A DNA stretch of 22,198 bases from Akkermansiaceae bacterium (GCA_024233115.1 JACKQB010000012.1:1-22198); one strand, 5' to 3'; numbered from the stretch's first letter, positions 1-8,725 are shown. A program made the numbers and translations. The notes: a model not told the origin generated them from the letters alone.

Positions 1-7
1 TTATGTA

Positions 8-3000
8 ATGCCATCACCACACCGACAAACCGCCCTCAACCATACCCGGCAAGGCTTCGCCCTCATCGCCACCGTTTCCGTCATGACTTTGCTGGCAATG
101 ATCTGCCTGGCGATGCTCAGTCTGACCGTGGTGGAGGAACGTTCCTCCGGAGGCATGCGCGACCAGGCACGTGCCCAGGCGAACGCCCGCATGGCCCTGA
201 TGATCGCGCTAGCCAACCTGCAGCGCGACGCCGGCCCCGACGACCGGGCCACCGCCACCTCCGGGCTTGCCGTCGGCTCGTCGTCCTCATCGTCCGGTAT
301 CAACCCGCATTGGACCGCGGTCTACCGCACCCGCCAGGAGGGACAGACGATGACCGTTGTTGACCGCCATGATTCCCCCGATTACCTGACCGACCTGCGC
401 AACAAGGAGAGCGGACTGGTCGAGAACGATCTCTTCCTTTCCTGGCAAGTCAGCCACGTCCCCGGCACCCAGCCGGACCCCGATGCCGCCCTCGGGCAGG
501 CGGATGCCATTGAACTCGTCGGTACGGGCAGCAGCCCGTCCAGCCGCTCGGTGACCGCCCCGCTGGTGGGCATTGAAAACAGCGCCGGAAAAGGAGGCTA
601 CGCCTACTGGGTGGGTGATGAGGGGGTGAAGGCCCGCCTCGATTTGCAGCGCGGCACCGCCCCACCCGCCGTTGGCTCCGATGACTATCTCGCCCAGTTT
701 CTCAGGCCGTCCCGCGCCGTGCTCAGCAATGTTGCCAACGGCGCAGGTGAAAAGAGTTTCCCCGGTTACGACCAAGTCGATCCCGGCAACTGGGGAAAAG
801 TGGCCAGTTACCGCGAGGCCTCACTGCTCGGCATGAGCGCCACCCCGGAGAAAGCCCGTGACGCCCTGCGTGACAACTATTTCTCCCTGACCGCATACCA
901 CGAGGGACTGCTGACCAATCCCGTGGAGGGCGGTTTTAAAAAAGACCTCGCTGCCTTCCTTGGCCAGCCGATGAATAAAACGCAAATCGCAGCGTCCGAG
1001 CCTGCGCGCAGGGACGGCATCCGGGGAGCGGACCCCATCATCCGTGGCACCAGACACAGTAAAACCAGCCCGCGCTACGACGCCCTGCGCCGCTATAACC
1101 TGACGCGGCACCTCGTCAGTAGCCAGTCGGCCTCATCCTCCGTTGCCACGCTCGACCCCATGGGCAGGCTTCCCGGCGACAGCGATCTCTCACTGACCGC
1201 AGCCCAGCGTGACCTCGGCTCCTACCAGTTGACCGAGATGGGCGGTGTGCTGCCGGACATCACCTCCGTGGACCGCCCGAACCTGCACCCTGTGCTGGCG
1301 GAGGCGACCATGGCGTTTGACTTTTCCTGTTACGAAACTTCCCAACCGGGTGCCAGCAGTCAGACATACGGCTTGCGCGGCCACCTTTACCCCGTTGCCA
1401 AGCTGTGGAACCCTTACAATGTTTCTTTGAAAACGCCCGAGTATATCCTCTTGATCCAATGCCTCGGCGACGGCCACAAGGGGTTCGGCTGGAACGGACC
1501 GCAGGCGATGCGGTTCTGGGCCGGTTACAGCACCAACTACCACGCGTTCATCCAATATTTCGGTGTCCACAATGCCGGCTATAGCAATACCAATGTCCCG
1601 GATTCATCCGATGACCGGCGCTTCTTCGGGTTTGTGGTCTCCTCCATGACCCTCGAGCCGGGCGAGACCGTCATCCTCTCACCCGACACCCAGCAAAGCA
1701 CGGGCACCATCCACAGTCCGGGCATCCGGAGCGCATCACGTTATGATTTTGATTTTTCACAAAACCGCCTGTCGGCGACCGCCACCCCGGGAGCGGGCAG
1801 CTTCTACATGGATTTCACCAACCAGCCCGCCAGAAAAGACACCTCCTACGGGTTCGACGGCGACCTCTGGATCTGTGAAAGGGGCTCCGGCGAACAGGCC
1901 GTGCTCAAGGCCATCCCCAGTGGATCTGGCAACAACCTCACTTACAAAAACATCACCGGCAGTCGGGCGGACAATTACCCGACGGTCGCCTACGTCAACG
2001 TCAACCCCGGAGGGCTGTATTACGACATGAACGCCAACACCCACTGCTCGTTCAAAACCCTGGATCTCGGGGGACTCGGCGGCAGGCGCAGCGCCGCCCG
2101 TGCAGATGGTTCAGCCAACGGCCTGGGTGGAGGCAAGAGGTTGCGTGAATTTACGAAAACAGACATCGGCCCTCCGCCGAGGTTCTGGCGCTGGGGAAGC
2201 CGCCTGGCCTACTACGATGAATTCGGCCGCCCCGGCAACGGCGGACTGATGTCAGGCTTCAGCCTGGGCTCGAACTCCGAATACAGCACCATTTCCCACG
2301 CCAACGCCTGGAACCCACGCGCCGCGATGAGCCACTCCGGCTGGGCGACCCAGAATGCGACCTGGGGCATGTGGACGAACGGCCTCCACCATCAGCCGAA
2401 AGTCAGCCCCCTTCTCAACGGCTCGGAAGGGGAGGCCCCCTTCCTGTCAGGAAACGGGAATTACATTGCGAGCCCGCTCTCCATGAATGAAGGGCGCACA
2501 TCGGAGCCGGCTCCGGACTCCAACATCGTACTCTTTGATGTCCCGCGCGGAAACGTTCCGCTGATTTCGCTTGCCGAATTGCGCCACGCCCAGCTTTCCT
2601 ACCACCCGTGGCACCCGTGCTACGTGATCGGTCACGGGTTTGCCGACGGCAGGTCCCAGTCCAGTGCCACCATCGCCACCGACGGGGAGGCCTACACGAT
2701 GTTCGGAAGCCCGCTGCTTACTCCGGAAAACGACCAGCGGTGGATCAAAAACGCCGCCGCCTCGATGCAGAACCGAAGAAACGACCTCTCAAGCTGGGGC
2801 TGGATGATCCAGGATACGGCTGTCTCCCAGGCCAGCCCGGCGGAAACAAACAGAGACCCCGGCATCAACGCCACGCAGTCCGTCCAGAGCAATGAAATCC
2901 TCGTCTACGACATCGCCTACGAGGCCAACCATGCACTCTGGGACAAGTATTACGTTTCCGGACTCGCCTTCAGTTCCTATGGCGCTCCCGAGTGGGATGA

Positions 3001-4006
3001 AGACGATTCCTACCAAGCCGGTGGCATCCACCCCAACCCGTCTGTTTTCGAGGCAACCACTGAGTTGGAAAACGGGATGAAGACATCGGGCTCCGACACC
3101 TTTGCCTACCACAAGGCAGGCCGCTACCTGAGCAACAAGGGGGCGTTCAACGTCAATTCCACCTCGGAGGACGCGTGGCGTGTGATGCTCAGCAGCATGC
3201 GCGGGCTCAAACGCTTCGGCGCGCTCGACGGCAAACAATCGAGTGACCAGGACGCACACCCCTTCAGCGGCCTGCTGTTCCCCGGTCTCAGCGAGGGCGG
3301 CAAAGCCGCCAGCAATACCGACAAGCAGGTGTTCGCCGGTTACCGTGATCTCACCGATGACGAAATCAACGCCCTCGCCACGCAGATCGTCAACCAGGTC
3401 AAGCTTCGCGGTCCCTTTCTCAGTCTCTCGGATTTTGTCAACAGGAGGCTGGTGGATATCAACGCGAGTTCCTCACCTTCTCTGAACAGCAAAGAGGGGA
3501 CTGCACTGATGAGTGCCCTGGAGGCTGCCATCGAGCTCTCGGGCATCAACGACGGCCTGCACACCAACAACGGCAAGCACAAGGACAGCACCGACGACGC
3601 CCTGCCGGATGCCAGGGTGCTCTCTCACTGGGGTGACAAACGTCTGGTCCCCGAGTGGAAATCATCCGGGATGCCCGGTTATGTGTCCCAGGCAGGTGTG
3701 CTCCAGGCCATCGGCTCGTCACTGACCACCAGATCGGACACTTTTGTCATCCGTGCCTACGGCGAAGCCAGAAACAAGGACGGCACCAAGGTGCTCGCCC
3801 GCGCATGGTGCGAGGCCGTGGTGCAACGCACACCGGATTACTGCAACCCGGCGGACGACGCGCTCGAACCCATCCTCCTTCCCGGTAGCGACGACCCCTC
3901 GGACGTCACCCGGGTCCTCAACAGCAGCCTGTCCGGAGAATCGCAAAAATACGGACGCCGCTTCATCGTCACTGGTTTCCGCTGGCTCAACCCGAGTGAA
4001 ATCTGA
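8..4006 (+). CDS. Verru_Chthon cassette protein A-like giant pseudopilin
   Basis: The 1332-aa protein begins with a basic stretch, then a type IV pilin-like signal (QG|FALIATVSVMTLLAM, cleavage expected after Gly16) and one hydrophobic helix at about residues 17-41. The mature +5 position is Ala21 instead of the usual Glu, as in GspK-type minor pseudopilins. The rest is a large extracytoplasmic domain rich in Gly, Ser and Asn. Near the C-terminus a segment reading LRGPFLSLSDFVNRRL, followed by TFVIRAYGE and ARAWCEAVVQRTPDY, matches what I remember of Verru_Chthon cassette protein A from Verrucomicrobium and Chthoniobacter. The likely role is assembly of a pilus- or secretion-like surface structure in the inner membrane and periplasm, but the biochemical function is unknown. 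The ATG overlaps an upstream TAA (bases 6-8), suggesting coupling to a preceding gene outside the window. The family call rests on remembered motifs, not a search. Confidence 0.75.
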   Translation: MPSPHRQTALNHTRQGFALIATVSVMTLLAMICLAMLSLTVVEERSSGGMRDQARAQANARMALMIALANLQRDAGPDDRATATSGLAVGSSSSSSGINPHWTAVYRTRQEGQTMTVVDRHDSPDYLTDLRNKESGLVENDLFLSWQVSHVPGTQPDPDAALGQADAIELVGTGSSPSSRSVTAPLVGIENSAGKGGYAYWVGDEGVKARLDLQRGTAPPAVGSDDYLAQFLRPSRAVLSNVANGAGEKSFPGYDQVDPGNWGKVASYREASLLGMSATPEKARDALRDNYFSLTAYHEGLLTNPVEGGFKKDLAAFLGQPMNKTQIAASEPARRDGIRGADPIIRGTRHSKTSPRYDALRRYNLTRHLVSSQSASSSVATLDPMGRLPGDSDLSLTAAQRDLGSYQLTEMGGVLPDITSVDRPNLHPVLAEATMAFDFSCYETSQPGASSQTYGLRGHLYPVAKLWNPYNVSLKTPEYILLIQCLGDGHKGFGWNGPQAMRFWAGYSTNYHAFIQYFGVHNAGYSNTNVPDSSDDRRFFGFVVSSMTLEPGETVILSPDTQQSTGTIHSPGIRSASRYDFDFSQNRLSATATPGAGSFYMDFTNQPARKDTSYGFDGDLWICERGSGEQAVLKAIPSGSGNNLTYKNITGSRADNYPTVAYVNVNPGGLYYDMNANTHCSFKTLDLGGLGGRRSAARADGSANGLGGGKRLREFTKTDIGPPPRFWRWGSRLAYYDEFGRPGNGGLMSGFSLGSNSEYSTISHANAWNPRAAMSHSGWATQNATWGMWTNGLHHQPKVSPLLNGSEGEAPFLSGNGNYIASPLSMNEGRTSEPAPDSNIVLFDVPRGNVPLISLAELRHAQLSYHPWHPCYVIGHGFADGRSQSSATIATDGEAYTMFGSPLLTPENDQRWIKNAAASMQNRRNDLSSWGWMIQDTAVSQASPAETNRDPGINATQSVQSNEILVYDIAYEANHALWDKYYVSGLAFSSYGAPEWDEDDSYQAGGIHPNPSVFEATTELENGMKTSGSDTFAYHKAGRYLSNKGAFNVNSTSEDAWRVMLSSMRGLKRFGALDGKQSSDQDAHPFSGLLFPGLSEGGKAASNTDKQVFAGYRDLTDDEINALATQIVNQVKLRGPFLSLSDFVNRRLVDINASSSPSLNSKEGTALMSALEAAIELSGINDGLHTNNGKHKDSTDDALPDARVLSHWGDKRLVPEWKSSGMPGYVSQAGVLQAIGSSLTTRSDTFVIRAYGEARNKDGTKVLARAWCEAVVQRTPDYCNPADDALEPILLPGSDDPSDVTRVLNSSLSGESQKYGRRFIVTGFRWLNPSEI

Positions 4007-4036
4007 TTCACCGCCCTGTCATTCACCACACCCGCC

Positions 4037-4882
4037 ATGCGCCCCGAACTCACAAAAGCACTCGCCGCCGCAGTCTGCCTACTCAGTGCCTGCCCCGCCA
4101 GCGCTCAAGATTCCGCTGCCAAGGAAGACCAGAAAAACATCATCGTCCGGTTCATCCCCGTGGCCAAGTCCCCCCGTGTCATCATGACGGGAGTGGACGA
4201 GAACGCGGTGGGACGGATCGAGGATGAGGAGGCGATCCCTCCGTCCGATCTCAGGCTCGTCCACAGCAAGAACAAAAGCCAGCCCATCCCGCTGATGCTC
4301 AATGTCGCCACCCGGGACTACCTGGTGAAAAACCCGACCCTCACCATCGCCCAGGGTCCGCCCTCACCGGATGACTCCGGCACCGGGGACAAGGTGTTTT
4401 TCAGCGTCACCTTGCCCGCGGAGCAGGGGGTCTTCACCGTGCTTGTCGCCCGCAGGCCGGGTCAGAAAACCTGGACCCGCCCCGTGGTCACCGTCCTCCG
4501 GGACCCCGCCACCAAAGCATCTCCGGGACTCACACGGCTGGTGAACCTCAGCCCGGAAAACATCGGCATCACCGCCGGAAGCGGCAGGAAAATCATTCCA
4601 CCGCTCAAACAAATCGGCTTTTCCCAGTTGGATAAATCCCTGGGCAATGCTATCATTTACGCCGAAAGAAACAAAAAATGGCACAAGATCCGCCCGGTGT
4701 CCGGGGTTACCCAGAAGGGCATGGTCCAGACCATCGTCTGCTACCGCGCCAGACCCGATCGACCAGACACCGCGGTCGTCACCTGCTTCCAACGCAACGA
4801 AGACTTTCCGGTTCTCAAGAATCGCGTCCTCACCATGGACAAGCAATCCCCGGCGTCACCCAGCGACGAAGCCGAAAACTAA
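4037..4882 (+). CDS. Exported protein of unknown function, possible lipoprotein
   Basis: This 281-aa protein starts 30 bp after the pseudopilin gene, so it is probably co-transcribed with it. The N-terminus (MRPELTKALAAAVCLLSACPASAQ) is a clear export signal. It can be read two ways: signal peptidase I cleavage after ASA (residues 21-23), or lipoprotein processing at Cys19 in the lipobox LSAC. The mature part shows no catalytic motif or transmembrane helix and looks like a beta-rich periplasmic protein, with repeated patches such as IIVRFIPVAKSPRVIM and VFFSVTLPAEQGVFTVLVARR. The C-terminus is polar and acidic (SPSDEAEN). I do not recognise a family. Its place between a pseudopilin and a sigma factor gene suggests an accessory part of the same surface system. 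No Shine-Dalgarno sequence is visible before the ATG. Confidence 0.7.
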   Translation: MRPELTKALAAAVCLLSACPASAQDSAAKEDQKNIIVRFIPVAKSPRVIMTGVDENAVGRIEDEEAIPPSDLRLVHSKNKSQPIPLMLNVATRDYLVKNPTLTIAQGPPSPDDSGTGDKVFFSVTLPAEQGVFTVLVARRPGQKTWTRPVVTVLRDPATKASPGLTRLVNLSPENIGITAGSGRKIIPPLKQIGFSQLDKSLGNAIIYAERNKKWHKIRPVSGVTQKGMVQTIVCYRARPDRPDTAVVTCFQRNEDFPVLKNRVLTMDKQSPASPSDEAEN

Positions 4883-4948
4883 ACCCCGATTTCCCTTGTA
4901 TTCAGTAACTGCGGACCATACCCATCGAATAGTTAGGTAACCACTCAC

Positions 4949-5557
4949 ATGAAACCCGACCCGACCAAAGCACAGCACCCCGCTGCAACGCCCACCGACC
5001 CGCAGCACATCGCGGACGACACGGAGGCCCGTTTCGCCTACCTGATGATGGAGAGCAGGGACGCGCTTTACCGCTACCTTTTCTCCCTGCACCCCGTCGC
5101 CGATGAAGTCGATGACCTGCTCCAGGAAACCGCCATGACCCTGTGGAAAAAAATCGGTGAATACGACAGCAGCCGCGACTTCCTGCCGTGGGCGCTGCGA
5201 GTGGCCTATTTCGAGGTGCTGCGCTGGCGCAAACATATGAGAAAACGCCGGTTTGTCCTCTCGGAGGAACTCGTCGAGCAACTCAGCGCCACCAGCCTCG
5301 CCACCCCCCAGGAGGAAATGGAGCGCGCCCGCCACCACGCCCTGCAGGACTGCCTCGCCAAACTCCCCGGCAAATACCGCCAGGTGGTTGAACAACGCTA
5401 CCAGACCAAGGGCACGCTTAAGGACCTCGCCGCCAAACTCGGCATCACAAGCCACAGGATCTATCACCGCCTCGAATACGCCCGTGAAACTCTTGCGAGC
5501 TGCATCGAACGCAATCTCGCCGACCGTGGGTTCGAGTATAACCAAAAAGAAGTATGA
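4949..5557 (+). CDS. ECF-type sigma-70 family RNA polymerase sigma factor
   Basis: This 202-aa protein has the two-domain layout of an ECF sigma factor. Region 2 spans about residues 26-99: the motif VDDLLQETAMTLWKKIGEYD matches the core-binding and -10 recognition helices, followed by FLPWALRVAYFEVLRWRK. Region 4 spans about 125-190: LPGKYRQVVEQRY, then a helix-turn-helix at LKDLAAKLGITSHRIYHRLEYAR that would read the -35 element. The sequence fits the Rhodopirellula/Verrucomicrobium sigma family, often encoded beside FecR or anti-sigma genes in Planctomycetes and Verrucomicrobia. It directs RNA polymerase to a limited regulon, here perhaps its own operon. Its stop codon overlaps the ATG of the next gene (ATGA at 5554-5557), pointing to translational coupling with a putative anti-sigma partner. 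A 66-bp gap separates it from the preceding gene; no convincing promoter is visible there. Confidence 0.9.
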   Translation: MKPDPTKAQHPAATPTDPQHIADDTEARFAYLMMESRDALYRYLFSLHPVADEVDDLLQETAMTLWKKIGEYDSSRDFLPWALRVAYFEVLRWRKHMRKRRFVLSEELVEQLSATSLATPQEEMERARHHALQDCLAKLPGKYRQVVEQRYQTKGTLKDLAAKLGITSHRIYHRLEYARETLASCIERNLADRGFEYNQKEV

Positions 5558-7200
5558 ACCGGGAATCACGCCGCACACTCGCCAGCCTGCTCTCATCCCT
5601 CGTCGAGGGCGACCTGGATGACGCTTCCATGCAAGGTCTTGAGGACATGCTGATGGACAACCCCAGCGCCCAAGCCTATTACCTTCATTACATCTCCGTT
5701 CACAGCATGCTCGAATGCCAAGGTGGACAGAACAGCCCTCTACGACTCGCCACCACCGACAGGCGGCCGTCGGCATCGGCGTCCGGCCACTCGAAATACT
5801 GGCTCGCGGCGGCCGCCTGCCTCACCATAGCCGCCACCTGGTTCACCGCCACCCATCTCCGCGCACCCCGGGAATCCAGCCTACCGGTGCCGATTTCCGC
5901 CACCCTGCACCAACCCGCTGAAACCGTCGCCGTCATCTGCGGGGCGGAAGACGCCCAGTGGAACATCCACAATATCCAGCCCGTTCCCGGCACCCGGCTT
6001 GGCCACGGTATCATCAACCTCACCCACGGGCGTATCCAGCTTGATTTCCCGGCCGGGGAAAAAGTCACGATCGCCGCACCGGCAACCTTTGACATCCAGC
6101 GGGAGAACATACTCTCGCTCCTGCAGGGACAACTCGTCGCCTCCGTCCCCGAGGCCGCACAGGGCTTCACCGTCATCACCCCCAACGGGGCGGTCGTTGA
6201 CCTGGGCACCGAGTTCGCCGTCAACATCACACCGGACGGAGAAAACCGGGTCAAGGTCATCAAGGGCGCGGTCATGGCTTCCTCGACCAACGACGAAGGC
6301 ATCACCACTTGGGAAAAAAAACTACACGTCGGCGAGGAAGTCAGCATCGAACGCAAAGCCCCGCTGAAGGAAACACACCTGCCGCACAACTACATCGAAC
6401 CCCTGCCTAACAAAATCAGCCCGCTTCAACTCTCTCCGGGTTACCAGTCGGCGGTAAAAAAATCCCAACCCCTCAGCTACTGGACCTTCGACCGCCTCGA
6501 ACAGGACTCCAGCATCGCCGACACCGTCGGCAACAACCCCCTGCAGTTAGGATGGTCAGCCGCCGTCGTCCAACACAAATACGGAGGCCACCTGCGCCTC
6601 GACCGTGAAAAGCACCCCGGCTACGCCACCCCAAAACAACGTATTCCCGGACTCAACACCCCGGCCGGATGCACCATAGAACTCTGGGCCTTCTCCAACC
6701 TGGTCAACCGGCAATCGCTGGCCTCCCTTTCCGACGACACCTCACCGCCCGCGGATATGCCAAGCCACGTCCTCCACTCGCCGCAGCTCCTCCTCATCGA
6801 ACGCACCGGACGCTCCAGGTCCGAGATCGGCCACATCCACCCGGATTTCACCCTGCGTTCCGTTTACCGCTGGCCCACGGGATACCAGGGAGGCTCCAAC
6901 ACCTACTCCCACGAACCCTACCTCATCCACAAATGGCACCACATCACGGTGGTCAGGGACCAACAAACCTGCGGCATCTACATCGACGGCGTGCTTTCCT
7001 CCCAGCAGCAGATCCAGTTCACCCCGGACCAGGACGAATACACGTTCTTGCTGGGCAGACTGCATATTTTTAAAGACCATATAGACGACCGCCAGTGGTC
7101 CGGTGCCATCGACGAGGTTGCCATCTACGCCCGCGCCCTGGGTGCCGACGAAATCAGCACCCATTACCGCGCCGCCAAACCACGGACCATAGCCCCCTAG
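5554..7200 (+). CDS. FecR-domain membrane regulator with C-terminal LamG domain
   Basis: The 548-aa protein reads as four parts. Residues 1-55 form a helical cytoplasmic segment (LVEGDLDDASMQGLEDMLMDN) that probably binds the sigma factor. Residues 82-103 form one transmembrane helix (YWLAAAACLTIAATWFTATHL). Residues about 125-270 form a FecR domain with the hallmark TPNGAVVDLGTEFAVNI and the following VKVIKGAV. Residues about 305-545 form a LamG/concanavalin-like jelly roll (YWTFD at 309-313, CTIELWAF, KWHHITVVRD, GAIDEVAIYARAL). The gene overlaps the sigma gene by 4 bases, so it is likely the sigma factor's anti-sigma or signal-transducing partner, sitting in the inner membrane with FecR and LamG domains in the periplasm. 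The LamG domain could bind a glycan or protein ligand. The domain calls are strong; the anti-sigma role is inferred from position and from known FecR proteins. Confidence 0.88.
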   Translation: MNRESRRTLASLLSSLVEGDLDDASMQGLEDMLMDNPSAQAYYLHYISVHSMLECQGGQNSPLRLATTDRRPSASASGHSKYWLAAAACLTIAATWFTATHLRAPRESSLPVPISATLHQPAETVAVICGAEDAQWNIHNIQPVPGTRLGHGIINLTHGRIQLDFPAGEKVTIAAPATFDIQRENILSLLQGQLVASVPEAAQGFTVITPNGAVVDLGTEFAVNITPDGENRVKVIKGAVMASSTNDEGITTWEKKLHVGEEVSIERKAPLKETHLPHNYIEPLPNKISPLQLSPGYQSAVKKSQPLSYWTFDRLEQDSSIADTVGNNPLQLGWSAAVVQHKYGGHLRLDREKHPGYATPKQRIPGLNTPAGCTIELWAFSNLVNRQSLASLSDDTSPPADMPSHVLHSPQLLLIERTGRSRSEIGHIHPDFTLRSVYRWPTGYQGGSNTYSHEPYLIHKWHHITVVRDQQTCGIYIDGVLSSQQQIQFTPDQDEYTFLLGRLHIFKDHIDDRQWSGAIDEVAIYARALGADEISTHYRAAKPRTIAP

Positions 7201-7209
7201 ATCCCGTCA

Positions 7210-7233
7210 CTTCTCCATCAAAAATGGTGGAAG
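7210..7233. terminator. Weak imperfect stem-loop between convergent genes
   Basis: An imperfect hairpin (CTTCTCCAT, loop CAAAA, ATGGTGGAAG) lies in the 41-bp gap between the convergent FecR-LamG and fucosidase genes. It has no U-run, so termination activity is uncertain. Confidence 0.22.
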
Positions 7234-7241
7234 CTGAGCGA

Positions 7242-8681
7242 TCACTCGGCGGTCGGGTTACCGGCAAGAGCTTCGGCTCCGATGACCTGGAAGTTGTTGA
7301 TCAGCGGGCTGGCGAGCGCCTTGTCGATGCGTAGGCGCACGGCGTCGCAGGCCGGGATGTTCAACTTCGCGGCGGAGGCGCGACCGGCGAGGATGATGCG
7401 CTTGTAACCGATCTTTTTGCCGGAGAACACCGGCTGCCACTTGCCGTCGACACGGCATTCAATGCTATAGCCGTCCACCCGCTGGCCAAGCGGAATGTAT
7501 TCCTGGAGGATGAATCCGGCGGGCGTCAGGGTCTTGCCGAACTCGACTTCGAGGGTGGCGGTGGTGACGGCGTCGTCGGTGGCGAAATAGGTGTCGTCCT
7601 TACCGTCGGTGGCCATGGCTGCGGCGTATTGCGGGTCGTTGCCGCGATGGGCGGAGCCGCTGGTCTTCGCTCCGGGGAGGCGGGCGGGGTCGTTGCCGTG
7701 GAGCGCGTCCACCCAGGCCTTGAACTCCTTGAGTTTGGCCACCGCCTCATCATCGATCAGGCCGTCCTTGTTAGGTGCGAGGTTCATCAGCGGGGTGACG
7801 CCGTAGCCGGTGGAGGTAAGGTAGTAGTCCTGCATCCGGCGCACGCTGACGGCGGGCTCGCCGATGTGAAACCAGTTGCCCTGCAGGATGATGGACGGCT
7901 CGTTGGGATACCAGCTCATCACACCGTCGATTTCCCGGCGGTAGTTCTGGTCCGGGCCAATGCCACCGTGCCCCCCGGGCCAGGCGATGCAGCGGTCGGG
8001 CAGGGTTTTCACCAGCATCCCGGAGTCGTAGACAACCGCCTCGGGCTGCGTCTCCTTGATCATGCGACCGATCTTCGGATAGTCCATCTTGAGTTTGGCG
8101 GCGTTGAAGCCATCAAACCAATACTCGTCCACCCGGCCGTAGCGGGTGCTGAGCTCCTTGAGCTGGGCGTAGTAGTAGTCGCCGTAGGTCTTGTGCACGG
8201 GCGAGCCGGCTTTGTTGAAATGGTGGTCGATGATGGAGACGTAGAGGCCGAAATAGACACCGCCCTCGCGACAGGCTTCGGCGAGCTCCTTGACGATGTC
8301 GCCCTCACCATTTTTCCACGGCGAGGATTTCACCGAGTGGTCGGTGGTGTCGGTTCGCCAGTTGCAGAACCCGTCGTGGTGTTTGCTGGTCAGCACGATG
8401 CCCTTGAAGCCACCGGCTTTTGCCGCGGCAACCCACTGGCGGGCGTCGAACTTGACGGGGTTGAATTTTTTGGGGTCCTCCTTGCCGTTGCCCATGTGGT
8501 TGCTGCTCGGATAAAAGGTCTTCATGCCGAAGTGGGCGAACATGATGTATTCGGCGCGATGCCAGCGCAGTTGCGCGGGGTTGGGCACGGGCAGGAACGG
8601 CGCGGGCGGCTCCACCGCGACAGCGGATGTGGCGAGGACCGCACCAAGGACAAAACAACGGGTGATGGATGTCATGGTCAT
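7242..8681 (-). CDS. Exported GH29 alpha-L-fucosidase with C-terminal discoidin-like domain
   Basis: This predicted secreted enzyme of 479 aa removes alpha-linked L-fucose from glycans with a retaining mechanism. I chose the ATG at 8681 because it gives a clean signal peptide (MTMTSITRCFVLGAVLATSAVA, cut before VEPPAP). A longer reading frame to 8861 would add 60 unlikely residues and overlap the neighbouring mannosidase gene. GH29 motifs numbered from this start: MFAHFGMKTFY at about 47-57, LTSKHHDGFCNW at about 97-108, and RVDEYWFDGF, where Asp190 is the expected nucleophile. Residues from about 340 onward (SAHRGNDPQYAAAMATDGKDD) form an F5/8 type C (discoidin) carbohydrate-binding-like module. 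That arrangement is common in the GH29-B group, which favours alpha-1,3/1,4 linkages; this specificity is inference. The gene is last in the minus-strand hydrolase series and has a possible operator 35 bp upstream. An ATG at 8675 is an alternative start. Confidence 0.88.
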   Translation of the reverse strand: MTMTSITRCFVLGAVLATSAVAVEPPAPFLPVPNPAQLRWHRAEYIMFAHFGMKTFYPSSNHMGNGKEDPKKFNPVKFDARQWVAAAKAGGFKGIVLTSKHHDGFCNWRTDTTDHSVKSSPWKNGEGDIVKELAEACREGGVYFGLYVSIIDHHFNKAGSPVHKTYGDYYYAQLKELSTRYGRVDEYWFDGFNAAKLKMDYPKIGRMIKETQPEAVVYDSGMLVKTLPDRCIAWPGGHGGIGPDQNYRREIDGVMSWYPNEPSIILQGNWFHIGEPAVSVRRMQDYYLTSTGYGVTPLMNLAPNKDGLIDDEAVAKLKEFKAWVDALHGNDPARLPGAKTSGSAHRGNDPQYAAAMATDGKDDTYFATDDAVTTATLEVEFGKTLTPAGFILQEYIPLGQRVDGYSIECRVDGKWQPVFSGKKIGYKRIILAGRASAAKLNIPACDAVRLRIDKALASPLINNFQVIGAEALAGNPTAE

Positions 8682-8711
8682 GGCTTGAACCCTGACGCGA
8701 ATTGCCGGCCT

Positions 8712-8725
8712 TTGCAAGCGCTTCA
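8712..8725. promoter_or_regulatory. LacI-family-like operator upstream of the exported fucosidase
   Basis: The sequence TTGCAAGCGCTTCA contains the 8-bp palindrome AAGCGCTT, matching the AANCGNTT core bound by many LacI/GalR regulators. It ends about 35 bp before the fucosidase ATG, in the 142-bp gap after the mannosidase gene, which suggests the fucosidase has separate sugar-responsive control. No such regulator is encoded in the window, and no clear -35/-10 pair is visible. Confidence 0.35.

Noticed and set aside
280..297. Run of serine codons in the pseudopilin gene (AVGSSSSSSG)
   Set aside because: The codons are mixed and the run is short, so it looks like a flexible linker and not a phase-variable repeat.
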